DNA from: Argyresthia goedartella
Taxonomy: Eukaryota > Arthropoda > Insecta > Lepidoptera > Argyresthiidae
Length of the DNA: 64,000 bases
Assembly (NCBI GenBank): GCA_949825045.1
Contig: OX463807.1
Span: 33,500,749 to 33,564,748 of the forward strand
Direction of reading: 5' to 3'
Of this stretch, positions 43,713 to 54,700 are shown piece by piece. The position numbers and the translations under genes are program-made. Position 1 is the stretch's first letter, and each line of letters starts with the position of its first letter. The notes below the pieces were generated by a model. The model saw only the letters and a program-made list of their open reading frames with translations. It did not search any database and was not told the origin of the DNA.

Positions 43713-44326
43713 TAACTATGAATATCCACAACCCAAGGCATAGGCCCCTAGTTCTCGGCAGCTCCGGGAGGCCTAACAATGACGGTGTGCCAGGTGTCTC
43801 CAGAGCAGGGGGTGCTTAGAATCCCCGGGCAAGATCCAACCGTCAAACGACCATGGCTACGAATAAGGATTCTGGTCACAAGCTCAATTTAATAACCTTC
43901 AATATAAAGACCTTAGGGACCGAAGATAGACTTATAGAACATAGAAATGCCTTAGAACACATATCGTTGGACATCATTGGCTTATCTGAGGTGGAGAGAG
44001 AAGGCGAGGATACTCTAGAAAGAAAAGACAACATTTCTTCTATTCTGGAAAAGCTGGAGGCCTGTACGGAGTGGGTTTCTTAGTCGCAAAGCGTCGGGCT
44101 AATAATATTTAAGAGCTTAAAGCCTGATCTGATAATATAGCCGTGCATAGATTCCGAATCGTAGAAGATAAAATACTAACCGTTGTTCAAACCTATACCA
44201 CTACCCCAGATCATCCAGATGAAGAAGTAGATCGTTGCCCAGCATTGGCCCATGGTGGGCTCCTAATAATAAATAATAATAGTAATGATGTTAAAACTCT
44301 CTCTATATATATATATATATATATCC
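43713..44326 (+). mobile_element. RTE-like LINE remnant right of the piggyBac insertion
   Basis: GC-rich leader (CAGCTCCGGGAGGCCTAAC, AATCCCCGGGCAAGATCC), then the endonuclease start (43853) and a jump to a 3' end: GATCGTTGCCCAGCATTGGC, then an AATAATAATA tail. An AT run lies at 44308-44326. Most of the element, including the whole reverse transcriptase, is deleted. Confidence 0.7.
43853..44262 (+). pseudogene. N-terminal endonuclease fragment of an RTE-like LINE
   Basis: Starts MATNKDSGHKLNLITFNIKT and contains RLIEHRNALEHISLDIIGLS followed by EVEREGED, a diverged form of the APE endonuclease start (N in the first strand, E of the second catalytic motif). It stops at 44081-44083 and resumes after deletions as VVQTYTTTPDHPDEEVD, equivalent to the VYAPT-type strand. 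No histidine-containing end and no reverse transcriptase. Non-functional. Confidence 0.7.
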
Positions 44327-44480
44327 GGACGTTATGCTAAATAAATAATTTTGTTGTTATTGTAATTAATAATTTCGTATTTCGGTATGTTTTTGATGAG
44401 GGAGATTCGTTAAATTTCGTAACAGCAGTATTCGTAAAAGCAAGCAAAGCAGTGAGAAATAACTTAACAGTTATTTCTCA

Positions 44481-44532
44481 TGTTTTTACAGTAGCATATT
44501 ATATTACCATATAATATGCTACTGTAAAAACA
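44481..44532. repeat. Perfect 22-bp-arm hairpin
   Basis: TGTTTTTACAGTAGCATATT AT, loop ATATTACC-type, then the exact complement ending TGTAAAAACA. It marks the left edge of composite repeat C1; the equivalent place in C2 has CTACCGTAAAAACACG without the left arm. Confidence 0.9.
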
Positions 44533-45510
44533 CTTTTTCAGTTAGAACGTGTTTTCACTATTTAAAACTAGTTTTTACCCAGTGCCTCAGATAAAACTAG
44601 AATTTCCTAGTAATAACTAGAATATACTCATATACATGAATGTAAAACTAGTTTTAACGTTAACTAGTAGAAGTTATTAGTTAGACCGCGTTTTCACAAG
44701 TCAAAACTAGTTGTAAATACCTTAGTTAAAACTAGCATTTTCTAGAAATAACTAGATTTAAAGCTGAATTACTTGCTATAGGTCACTTTCTGTCTAAATA
44801 ACATAGTTAGAATGTGTTAGGTCACAACTTTATGTACAGCCTGGAGCCGAGCGAAGCGAGGCGATCCCATGTTCTTTCACAGAATCGTATTGGTTGCATA
44901 ATTAACATTCATTTACGACCAGCAGTCCATTCTAGTTTTAACTAAGGTACTAAGTCAAAACTAGTTTTAACATAGTAAAAACGCGTTCTTATTAAAAAAC
45001 GGTTCTATACTGCAACATATTTATATTTGCAATGTGCTAATAGAGCCCTTTCATTTGATACTCGTCACGGCCTGTTCAAAAACGTTTTTTATATCCGAGG
45101 GCGCCATATTGAATATGGCGCTTGATCAAGACGCTTCTAAAGATGCCTAAATTATCAAATTCTAATAAGTAGCATCAGTCTTTTAACCTTAGTTTTGACC
45201 TTCATTTATAAAGAATTTTCAAGATAAAGCCTATCAGCGAGAAAGAGCTAGAAATCTATACATATTTGAAATGTGCCTTTATTACCCAACACGACCCTGT
45301 AACAAAAGTATGCCCTCTAGAGGGCGCCATATTGAATAAAGTGTTACGTCACATTTCCAGTGGACGATCATGACGCTTCTAATGATACCTCATTTGTCAA
45401 ATTCTGTTAAGAAGTTTAGATGTTCTGGTGATACAAATTAACATACATGCATGCAAACAAACATGCATACCGGTCAAACACATAACCTTTTGGTTTCGCT
45501 GTCGTAGTAA
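44524..45510 (+). repeat. Composite repeat C+L, copy 1
   Basis: Part C (to about 45005): GTAAAAACACTTTTTCAGTT, arrays of TTAAAACTAGTTTTTAC-like words, core AGGTCACAACTTTATGTACA with GGAGCCGAGCGAAGCGAGGC, then a mirrored array ending AAAAACGCGTTCT. Part L (to 45510): two units with CCTTTCATTTGATACTC, GAGGGCGCCATATTGAATA, GACGCTTCTAA and TTTGGTTTCGCTGTCGTAG. The same C-then-L order recurs at 48256-49615, so they form one element. Confidence 0.75.
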
Positions 45511-45567
45511 AACAAAACACTTAGTCAAGTCTTGCCTATTCCACGCACGGTGCCAGCGACATCATTG

Positions 45568-45620
45568 CGTCATTTCATACATAAAATAATAACTCACCTA
45601 AAAATAAGTATGAAATGACG
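45568..45620. repeat. Small hairpin
   Basis: CGTCATTTCATAC and GTATGAAATGACG, 13-base arms around a 27-base AT-rich loop. Confidence 0.85.
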
Positions 45621-46340
45621 TATATAATAATAATATATATTTATTTGTCACCCCTAGTTGCAGTTAATTAAAATGTTTTGCATATTTTCAAAAATAAATA
45701 TGAATTTCGATTTGAAAAAAAATGATGTTTACCAAAACGTTTATTTTTATCGAATGCTCTTAAATTCATCAAACTGGCTCGCTGATCGCTCTCTGCCAAC
45801 TAATTCCGCTATTTGGCCAACAGTCATCGATCATCTACCGATGATGGATGACGCTTCACCACACACACCTGAATCTACTATCAAAAAATCTCAAATACAC
45901 TACTATGAATACACTAAAACGACTTTTATTATCCGTTACGTAGAACTCAAATTAGATCTATGTCGTGGTCTGAACTGGGGTTTGTAGTGGCAGCTGCCCT
46001 CAATATCGAGTGAACTGTTTGAACAATTGTAAGGAGTAGCGATGTTTGCTGAATTGACATTATCATTATGCCGCACTTAGCAATAAATTTATTGGTGGCA
46101 TGTTACAGTCGATAAGCAAGAGTGATAGTTGATGATAAATATGTCACCAAACTGGCAATGGCAATTTTAGGGACTTTATGGTTCCGTAACTTAAAAAGGA
46201 AGCATAGCCCATATTGTATTGTATTATATTGTATTTATTTATTACTCATTTACAATAATCTCTTTTTCTAATATAAATCTATTATAACTGATGTGTCATA
46301 CGTTCACATGATGTTCTAAAAATACAAAAATAATGTTATA
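45621..46340. other. Unassigned interval
   Basis: The 109-residue open frame at 45658-45987 has no domain, low complexity and no relative that I recognise, so it is not called a gene. Nothing else identified. Confidence 0.4.
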
Positions 46341-47056
46341 CTTGGTCGTGCCATACGTTTTGTCAAATACAATAAATGGTATAAATGACAAAAAAATATC
46401 TTTAATACAAATACTTGATCAAACGAAATGTTACAAAATACTGATTTAAATAACATTTAAACTATTCAATCTTACCTACCCTATTTTCGATATAAGCCTT
46501 TAATCTGAGCGGTCAGTCATCGATAGAAGCTCGCACGACATTCATATCGATATTGGCCACTGCTTTAATCAGGGATGCTTTGAGAGATTCTAAATTGCAA
46601 TGAGGTTTAGCGCAGATCTTCTCCTCTAAGTGCTGCCATATTTTATAATCCATAGGATCCTGTTAAGCCTGGAATCGAGGGGGACCAGTCTTTGTGTCTG
46701 ATAAAGTCGATCCCACGGGAGGAAAACCAATTTTGAGTGCTCTCACTGCTTTGATCACTGCTGGAGTCCGAATAGTATGACGACGACTGCTCCTCTGCTT
46801 ATCTTCTAATTTCGAATCCTCCCTGAATCGTTTGGTGCTACGAAAATCGAACCTCAATGTTATTTTAATTTTTTCAGCAGTTTCAAAATCTCAGTTGGTG
46901 CGTGACATCTTTTCCCGTCCACTCCATTTTTGAAAAATAAAGAAAATTTCAGAAAACCTATGAATTCAGTTTCATAAAATATTCGTATTTCAAACGCCTA
47001 TATTTTTATTTTTGGTTCGCGTTCTATGTGACAAAACTTATGGCTCGACCCATGTG
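46341..47056 (-). mobile_element. Internally deleted Tc1/mariner-type element
   Basis: Ends CTTGGTCGTGCCATACGTTT (left) and, on the reverse strand at the right, CATGGGTCGAGCCATAAGTT are similar terminal repeats; TA precedes the left end. The right end resembles the start of the element at 63460 (GGTCATAAGTTCTGTCACA). About 715 bp, roughly half the expected size. Confidence 0.8.
46472..46927 (-). pseudogene. Tc1/mariner transposase relic
   Basis: Minus strand. Starts ATGGAGTGGACG like the copy at 63603. A middle piece RRHTIRTPAVIKAVRAL is equivalent to residues 60-76 of that protein. After a large deletion it ends with DYKIWQHLEEKICAKPHCNL, SLKASLIKAVANI and RLKAYIENRVGKIE, the helical C-terminus typical of these enzymes; the tryptophan of DDWPLR-like sequence is a TGA stop. 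The catalytic acidic core is deleted. About 152 codons against roughly 340 in the family. Confidence 0.85.
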
Positions 47057-47335
47057 TTGTGTGCTTTTTATTTATTTTTTTAAACCACTGATTTATTGTT
47101 ACAATTTTATAAGATATTTTGAATACCTATTTTTTGATCAAAAAATATTGCTATGGCAAAAGTCTTTTTAGATCCCTATAAAAAGGAAGCTTTAGGTGAA
47201 AATCATCTTTTTACAAGTATTTTTTTCGTATAGTTAGTTCCCATCGTCATATAATGTTTTCAAACTGCAATATTTAAGAAAAAGGATGTCTTCTTAACAT
47301 AATAATTTATTAAAATAGCACTGTCTTTCTAATTT
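47057..47335. other. Unassigned interval
   Basis: Nothing recognised. Confidence 0.4.
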
Positions 47336-47600
47336 CAGATAAGCTCGCCGTTGTTCATGTATTTTCCATTTACCAGTCTATAATATAATATTCAACTTAT
47401 ATTATAAATGGGCAAGTAGCGATGTTTGGATGTTTTGATTTTTGTGTGTTTGTGCCTCAACTAAGACGGCTAAACGGAATTGAATGAAATTTAGCACAGA
47501 GATAGTTTATGACCTACATTACCATATAGGATCCTTTTTATTTGACTGCACTAGAAGGAAAGTAAAGTAATCTCGGTAAACGATACTTTGTTATGAAAAA
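47336..47600 (+). repeat. LINE-derived fragments
   Basis: 47336-47375 (AGATAAGCTCGCCGTTGTTC, ATTTTCC) resembles the LINE-Q 3' UTR. 47400-47600 carries GCGATGTTTGGATGTTTTGA, GAATTGAATGAAATTTAGCA, CACAGAGATAGTTTATGACC, a pattern common in lepidopteran LINE-derived repeats. Confidence 0.5.
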
Positions 47601-48255
47601 TAGAGCCTCAAGAATGGGCATTTGACAATACCCTGGGTATTTTAACTTGCAACACTATTAGTCAGTCTCTTTTCAATAACCGGAACTCAGATGCGTAACT
47701 GTTGCGCTGCTTGCTGTCAACGTGCTGTTATATTTTTGTTCCGTTTAGCACCCTTCTGTCATGGAACCCTAATAGGTAAATGTCGTTATGTTACGTTACG
47801 CCTAATACTGATAGTGAAACAGTACTTTTGCGTGTTTTAATATTATTTACTATTTTGGTATCATTAACCAGGTACCTTTATATAACCTATCCAACTTTAC
47901 TCACGATATGTTCATGTCAAATAATAATTGCTTTTTACTACCCAATGGCAGAAATGAACTTGCAATCTCCTCTAACGTAACAACCAGAAAAGAGTTCAAA
48001 AAATAAAACTCGACTACTAAAACACTAAATACTAACTAACACTAATACTAAAACATCGCGGTGTAAAGAGTATTAACACATTCGCTGCGATTATTTTAGG
48101 CATTGCAATTTTGAAACACACGCCGTGTTATTAGAGTTCACGTCCTATGAAAAGCAAAAGTTGCTTTTTCGGTTCTCTGCCAGCCAGCAAGTTAAACTTA
48201 TACTTCGCTACGCTTCTAACTATTCAATGCAAGGAAAGCAGTGAACAAGAGCTTG
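47601..48255. other. Unassigned interval
   Basis: No gene or repeat family recognised. Confidence 0.4.
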
Positions 48256-48344
48256 TAATATATATGCTACCGTAAAAACACGTTTTCAGTTAGAACGTGT
48301 TTTCACTAGTTAAAACTAGTTTTTACTAAGTGCCTTAGATAAAA

Positions 48345-48575
48345 CTAGAATTTCCTAGTAATAAGTAGAATTTCCTAGTAATAAATAGAATTTCCTAGTA
48401 ATAACTAGAATGTCCTTGTAATAATTAGAATTTCAAGTGCCTTAGATAAAACTAGAATTTCCAAGTAATAAATAGAATTTCCTAGTAATAAATAAAATTT
48501 CCTAGTAATAAATAGAATTTCCTAGTAATTACTAGAATTTCCTGGTAATAACTAGAATTTCCTAGTATTATTAAC
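48345..48575 (+). repeat. 20-bp minisatellite
   Basis: About eleven units of TAGAATTTCCTAGTAATAAA with small variants; one 27-base unit contains a copy of the adjacent AAGTGCCTTAGATAAAAC sequence. In C1 there is only one or two units, so expansion happened in this copy. Confidence 0.95.
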
Positions 48576-48640
48576 TATAATTTACTGATGTTTTTCAGTT
48601 ATGTATATATATTTATATGAAGTAAGCTAGTTTTAACGTA

Positions 48641-48880
48641 CGACGACTGGTTTAGTCTAGCGGGTAGTGACCCTGCCTACGAAGCTGACGGTCCTGGGAA
48701 AATATTTGTGTGGTGAGAATGAATATGTGTTTCTTAGTCTAAGATGTTTCTATGTATTTATAGAAGTATTTATCTCTATTAAATATATCGTCATCTGATA
48801 CCAATAACATAAGCCATATTGAGCTTACTATGGGCCTAGTTCGTTGTGAAAGATTGTCCTCTAATATTTATTTAATATGT
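48641..48880 (+). repeat. SINE-gamma inserted in C2
   Basis: CGACGACTGGTTTAGTCTAG, CGGGTAGTGACCCTGCCTAC, GACGGTCCTGGG, then AAAATATTTGTGTGG. The TTCGAATCCCGG part of box B is deleted. Body with CTTAGTCTAAGATGTTTCTA and TGGGCCTAGTTCGTTG. Confidence 0.85.
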
Positions 48881-49615
48881 ATATTCATAACGTAAACTGT
48901 GCTATAGTGAAACCGTTGTAAGTAAGAACGCGTTTTCACAATTCAAAACAAGTTATAACTACCTTAGTTAAAACTAGCATTTCCTAGTTATAGCTAGAAT
49001 TTGAAGCTGAATTTAGTTGCTTTAGGTCACTTTCTATTTGAATTTCAAAGTTAGGTGGTGTTAGGTCACAACTTTATTTACAACCTGGCGACGAGCGAAG
49101 CGGAGCGGAGCGAGGCGATCTCATGTACTTTCACAGAACTGTAGTGGTTGCTTAATCGACATTCATTTTCGAACAGCAGTAAATTCTAGTTTTAACTAAG
49201 GACTTAGTCAAAACTAGTTTGTTAAAACTAGTTTAGTAAAACTAGTTAGTTAAAACTAGTTACTAGTTTGTAAAAACTAGTTTAGTTCTGACTAAGTCCT
49301 CAGTTAGAACGCGTTTTCATTAGTTATGGTGAAAACGCGTTTTAACTTAAAACAGGTTCTCAATGCTGCTATATATTGAATGTGCTAATCAAGCACATGC
49401 ATTTGATACGAAAGACAGCCCTGGTCAAAACAGTGCTTTTTGTGCCACATTTAATTTATTGTATATTGCTTTACATGACCTAATCAGCGGACAATCAAAA
49501 CGCTTCTAATGATACTTCATTCCTCAAATTTTGATAAGCAATTTAGATGTTCCTTCTGTTGGAACGAATGAACATACATAAATACAACTTTTGGCTTCGC
49601 TGTAGACGGGTAAAA

Positions 49616-51004
49616 AGAAGACACAATCACATATTTCATACAGCAATGATCAGTGACCGTTCTCAAATTGAAAAAGACCCCAGCTTATGCCCTAACTCAA
49701 GCCTTGACACTAATAAGTAGATAATCCGACACAAACATAACTCAACTGTTTGGCAACCTTTGTGCGCGCCCAAAGCCACCGTATCAATTGGTGATCAATC
49801 GCCTATTATAAATTAACACTGCGGAAAAAAAACAACTATTGTAAACGTATAAAATCGCAACACACCTGCCACTTTTTGTGCTCAACATATGTCATTGTCT
49901 GGGCTGTAGACCCATGGGAGTTTTATTAAGGGCCTTTGGCTTTGTCGAACTGAGAGAAAATTATGATAGAATAACTAAAAGCGGGAGAATTTTCCATCCC
50001 TAGATATGTTGTACACTTTTATTTAGTTACAACTTAGTTATAATACGTCGACCTAATTAAGCGTAAGCGTACATCATATTATGATTTAAGCTGAATATTA
50101 ATTTGTGTGGATAATGCGTACGAGTGAGAGCTCCGCGGTTTGTAGTGCGGAGCTCTTCTCTCACACGTATAGCAGATACGTGTCACTCACATTAACGCAT
50201 TTTTAAGCTTAAGAAGAATAGGTTATGAACAATTTTAAAGGAACAAGAGATTCATATTAGTAGTTTAAAATTAGTTTGGTCTCAAGCAAAAATAATTACC
50301 GAAATAGGTAATTTTTGTGTAGAATGATTGTATAGAATGTGAAGAGAAGATGTATAGTGTAGGTTGCATGTCTGTTATATGAATTGAGTCCTGAGTGTAT
50401 AGTGTTAATGGGATAAAAGTTTTGACCTATCTGTAATTAATACCACATGATGAGGCTTGCTTCCTTTGAAGATATATCGGTGCCATCTCTGCATTTTCAA
50501 TGTGTGTGCAGGATAGTATGACTCAAAAACAACTGTGATTCAGAATAAACTTTGTCATGCCGATGAACTTTTAAACATATTGACCCTACATTTACTTAAA
50601 AACAAACAAACTGTATAAACTACCAACCTGAATCCGTTATGATTATTATCTCTAAAGGTCAAGTTCCCTAGGTACACATGGCCCTTCGATATTACCAACA
50701 CAGATGACAAAGAAATCCGAGCGCTCGTACAGACACCTCGCCAAGCAATTTATCAACTTGGCTCATGGCCTTTTGAGACGCGTTATATATTAGCACATTA
50801 TAGCATAATAGCCAATCCTGTCTTCCATTTATCATGTTTTAGAAAACTGTGAATTTACGACTTACCTTCACGTTGGTAGGATGAATGTATGCGCGGTGAT
50901 GTTCCATGTATTGATTGTATTGAAGCATTATATCTGTTGCTGCTTTGTAAGTTATGATTTGTAATCAATTTGAGACTGTGTGAGATGTTATTGAGTAATA
51001 AGTG
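49616..51004. other. Unassigned interval with one hairpin
   Basis: No gene. 50110-50170 holds GTGAGAGCTCCGC and GCGGAGCTC with flanking complementary words (a hairpin). The rest is unrecognised AT-rich DNA. Confidence 0.4.
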
Positions 51005-51740
51005 AAATAAACGGTCAAGTGCAAGTAGGACTCGCTCACTAAGGGTTCCGTACCCATGCACAATGGTATTCAGGTTTTTTGCATGGGGATTAGATATCTG
51101 TAATTTTTCTGTGATGGAAAACTGTTGCCTACAAAGTCATTGGTGCGGCTACCTTGATTTTCCATGTATATATGTGGATAAGGGCATCGGAATGGTCTTC
51201 TTTTATCTATTTTCTTAATTTCTTTTTAACAAAGCATTTTAGGTTAATGACAAAAGTATTTGAGATCCCCGCAACAAGACCTTTCAGTAAACATTTCACA
51301 CGACGTATTTTTTCTTCATTTTTGATATTTTTCCAGAAATATATAAGTACGATCTATATGGCCTGTTTTATTTATTTATTTTGAATGGTCTTTATCGTCT
51401 TTTTTCTAAAATTATTTTTCAACTAAGTATTTTCGTGTTAAAGATATATTAAAAATCCTTGCAACCCTTTCATTTGATATTTAAAACGACATAATGAGAA
51501 TAACGATTTTTTTTAATTTCTGTTTTGTCCCATAACATTGCTCCCCCCCCCCCCCCAACTTTATTTCTAAATGTTTTTCTAACATCACACATTGATTTTT
51601 GGGTCACTTTTATGCATATGTGTACCAAACAACTAAATCGGTTCAGAATGCGGTCGTTTTATATTACTATTACACACCTAGGACAGACCCAAGAGTGATC
51701 CTATAATGGTTATGTTTTTCCTTTTTGAGGTACAGAACTA
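51005..51740 (+). repeat. Family E, long diverged copy
   Basis: ACGGTCAAGTGCAAGTAGGA, AAGGGTTCCGTACCCATGCA, TGTTGCCTACAAAGTCATTG, then a long tail. A run of 14 C lies at 51543-51556. The right limit is uncertain. Confidence 0.65.
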
Positions 51741-51899
51741 TAAATAGATGATCGGTTGTAGTGAGGATGTTTAAGGGGCTCCCAACCCTTTAACGGAATG
51801 AATATTTTGTACCTTTTGGCTTGGTAATAAAACGCAAAAACAATGTACATTTTGTGAAACGTTGACCTTTGAAGGTTAAGGGTAGCTTAAAAACTTATG

Positions 51900-52035
51900 A
51901 CAGTGTTTGTCCACTAGCCTGCTACTCCTACTCCATCAACCAACACTGAGACAGTGTGGTAGAATATTGCTTAAACTTACTTAAATTGGAGTAAAGGCCT
52001 GTGTCTCTCGGTGGGGAAATAAAATGTGCTACAAA
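51900..52035 (-). repeat. Family I repeat (inverted, diverged)
   Basis: CCAACACTGAGACAGTGTGG, GAATATTGCTTAAACTTACT, TCTCTCGGTGGGGAAAT match the inverted copy at 5718-5810 with several changes. Confidence 0.6.
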
Positions 52036-52088
52036 CATATTTTATTTTATTCCAATAGTTTTGTATTTGGCACACATTTTTAGTTTGC

Positions 52089-52490
52089 ATATATGTCACC
52101 GTAAGATAGTCAAAACCGTTAGTCGATAAACTAACGCGTTAGTTGATCAACTATCGACAGACTGTAAACTAGACCGACAGGGTTTAGCATTTACGTTTCT
52201 TTTGTTCTTACATGTCAACCTAACGCTTCGATGCTCTCGCCCCCTCTAGTCTTCACCTAAGCTATTTATTATCACATTTATTATCACAGTATTTGCCCTG
52301 GTATTTAGTTTGCAATTCAAGTTTAAACCAGTTCACTATTTGACGGATTTAACCGTTAGTTTATCAACTAACGCGTCATATAGTAAGCAATACGCTACAG
52401 TTTACTATCTGTCGATAGTTGACCAACTAACGAGAAAAAACGTTAGTTTATCAACTAACAGTTTTGACAATCTTACGGTGACATATATAT
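52089..52490 (-). mobile_element. Family A element, copy A3
   Basis: Ends ATGTCACCGTAAGATAGTCA and GACAATCTTACGGTGACAT are true inverted repeats. Arrays: AAACTAACGCGTTAGTTGAT, AACTATCGACAGACTG and the mirrored set. Core on the minus strand. The hairpin right arm is missing, as in A2. The cleanest uninterrupted copy, about 400 bp. Confidence 0.88.
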
Positions 52491-53009
52491 GGCCATGGCC
52501 AAACTCACTCTGCGGCTGAACCTTCCGTGAACACGATTTACCACAAGCAAAGACCAAACGCTCTCCTATCTTGCAAAAAGTATTACAAATGGAGCTACTT
52601 CCTCCCACGAACAGACAGACACACGACAGATAAGGAGAACGTGCTAACTGTAGGATACCCGCGTTATCGCTCAATGTCAGACTGATGGATAGGCTGACTA
52701 GGTAGTCTATCTATTTTATCTGTTTTATAAATCAGCTTAGCTCTACCTATATTTGCTGGAGAAAATGTTATAATACTTAACCACTTATATAGGTACTCTT
52801 AGTTGGGTAAGCAATCAGAAATAAAGAATCATAGACATGAACAGTGAACAGTGAACAGCAAAAATACTGTTGATAGCAATATTTATACTAAAAGAGAAGC
52901 AGAGAGAAGAAGAGCCAAGTATAAACGCGATTTAACAATATTATCTGAACAACTTTGGTATTAGTATTCAGCGTTACGCCATTTGCCAAACACATAAAAA
53001 AATACATAC
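52491..53009. other. Unassigned interval
   Basis: A scrap at 52745-52765 (TACCTATATTTGCTGGAG) may be LINE-Q 3' UTR. Otherwise unrecognised. Confidence 0.4.
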
Positions 53010-53205
53010 AGGAACACACATTGCTTCTGGCCTCACACTAGGATACCCTGTGTTGTAGGAACCAGAAACAGCGACGTCACACGCATATAAACAGCCAAGA
53101 TCTGTTATTTTTTATTCTTTATACCCCAGCCGGGGATCGAAACCGGTACCTCTCGCAGGGTAGGCAGAGCCACAACCGCTGCGCCACAGAGATCGACATG
53201 ACAAT
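53010..53205 (-). repeat. SINE-beta, near full length (inverted)
   Basis: Head on the minus strand: TCTCTGTGGCGCAGCGGTTG, TGCCTACCCTGCGAGAGGTA, CGGTTTCGATCCCCGG. Body: GACGTCGCTGTTTCTGGTTC and CTAGTGTGAGGCCAGAAGCA. Good template for defining the family. Confidence 0.88.
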
Positions 53206-54355
53206 ATAGTCAGGTCTTCCTATGTTATGGTTTCTTCCCTCTTATTCCTTGTATTTTATGGTACCGCTTTGTATAGGTACATATGGTTCTCTGTGATAAC
53301 ACATTCACTATTCGTTATGTATTCACCCACCATATTTGTATTTATCCTTCGTATAATATTGCACCGTAGGTATGACACACACACACACACACTATATTGA
53401 CTCACACTGCCTACTATATGGTAAGGCAGAATATTAGTGTTACATGCTCCCTGTAGTTTGCTGAGCCGCACCTTTTCACTGTCACGTTACACGCCGATCA
53501 GAAATTTTCATGACACCTACATACTTTTCTTTATTTTCATAATTTTTCTTATATTCGTATTGCTGGTTGTTTTTTTTTGTTTTTTTCTGTTTATCTATGT
53601 TTTATGTAATTTGACATTTGAATATATTTTTTTCTATTTCTATTTCTACAATTCAGTTCAGTTCACTGTTCAGAAAGAGCCAATAAAGAAGACTGCTCTT
53701 CAAAAACCCCTGACAAAAAGTAAACTCGCTCACTATCTGTCTCCGCGCTCCATCGATTTACCCTAAAACCTGAGTATACACCCGCGACCCGTATTAGCAC
53801 AGCTCGGCCCCTAAAGCGTTGCCGTGAAGAGTCGTAAAGCAGCTCATAATTTTGAATTATTGCACAGTTACGGCGCATACGCGAGTAAATGTGGCTGCCA
53901 TGTTGTAACGCTGTAGGCGGGTTGATTAGCGGAGCGAGTAGTGTGTTTCTGGATCCAAGCAGGGTATGTATGAGTCGTCATCTTCTGAGTGGTGGCCAAG
54001 AGGCCTTCAAATTACTTTTATGAATCTGCTCTGGTCGGCATCGGGACTCTAGAGCACAAGAGTATTACTTACTTAACACTTACAGACTCTAGGTGTCACA
54101 GGTGTTCCAGCGTGTCTACCGGGCAACACACCTTTGGACGCCGAGGTCGCTCCAGGAAGTCGTCAGCAACATTAAGGGTCTGCTAGGCTTCCTACAGGAG
54201 CTGGGTTGGCAGCAGTAGTGCCTCCAACCCACGTCACGCAAAATAGGCGCAAATTTAAGACGTCGAGTGGCGGAAAAGTGGCCTGCGATAAACTATAACT
54301 ATATAGTTACTTGCTCGCCGCGGTAGTTTCTGGACAAAACCGAATTGGTTGTGTT
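53206..54355. other. Unassigned interval
   Basis: Only a (CA)n run at 53372-53391 stands out. The 109-residue frame at 53437-53766 is a T-rich artefact. 54000-54240 is GC-richer with no recognised product. Confidence 0.4.
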
Positions 54356-54480
54356 CTGTCCACATACTAAAGTTAGGTTGTGTCAGGTCACAACTTTATG
54401 TACAACCTGGAGCCGAGCGAAGCGGAGCGGGGCAACTCCATGTAGTTTCACAGAACCGAATTGGTTGCTATACGACACTT
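54356..54480 (+). repeat. Family C core fragment, copy C3
   Basis: AGGTCACAACTTTATGTACA, ACCTGGAGCCGAGCGAAGCG, TTTCACAGAACCGAATTGG. Without the CTAG arrays of C1 and C2. Confidence 0.8.
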
Positions 54481-54514
54481 TCTGGTATCAATAGTTTGTG
54501 CTGCAAGAATACGG

Positions 54515-54700
54515 GGGGTATTCGTGACCGCCGCCTGGAGATGACAATTCCAGTAGACAGACCATCTGCCCGATGGTCCAACGCCGCATATAATGTTCTA
54601 GTCGACGGGATCTTACTCGATTCGCTTGGCACAGGACCGTGAGGATTGGAGCTACAGAGAAGAGGCCTATGACCAGGGTCGATGTGAGATCATTGAGTCA
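54515..54700 (+). repeat. RTE-like LINE 3'-end fragment
   Basis: Reads RPSARWSN, then after a frameshift AQDREDWSYREEAYDQ, the same C-terminal pattern as 8540-8697. Confidence 0.65.

Larger units (their letters stand above)
48256..49615 (+). repeat. Composite repeat C+L, copy 2
   Basis: Same order as 44524-45510: GTAAAAACACGTTTTCAGTT, TTAAAACTAGTTTTTACTAA arrays, core AGGTCACAACTTTATTTACA with GACGAGCGAAGCGGAGCGGA, mirrored CTAGTTTAGTTCTGACTAAG array, then one L unit (about 49366-49615). Copy 2 is enlarged by a minisatellite (48345-48575) and a SINE (48641-48880). Confidence 0.8.

Noticed and set aside
44308..44326. AT-repeat as a TATA promoter
   Set aside because: It is a simple (TA)n tract after a LINE remnant, with no downstream gene.
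45658..45987. 109-residue open frame as a host gene
   Set aside because: No recognisable domain, low-complexity asparagine/lysine start, and no splice or context support.
48345..48575. CRISPR-like array
   Set aside because: Units are head-to-tail with no unique spacers, in a eukaryotic repeat; it is a minisatellite.
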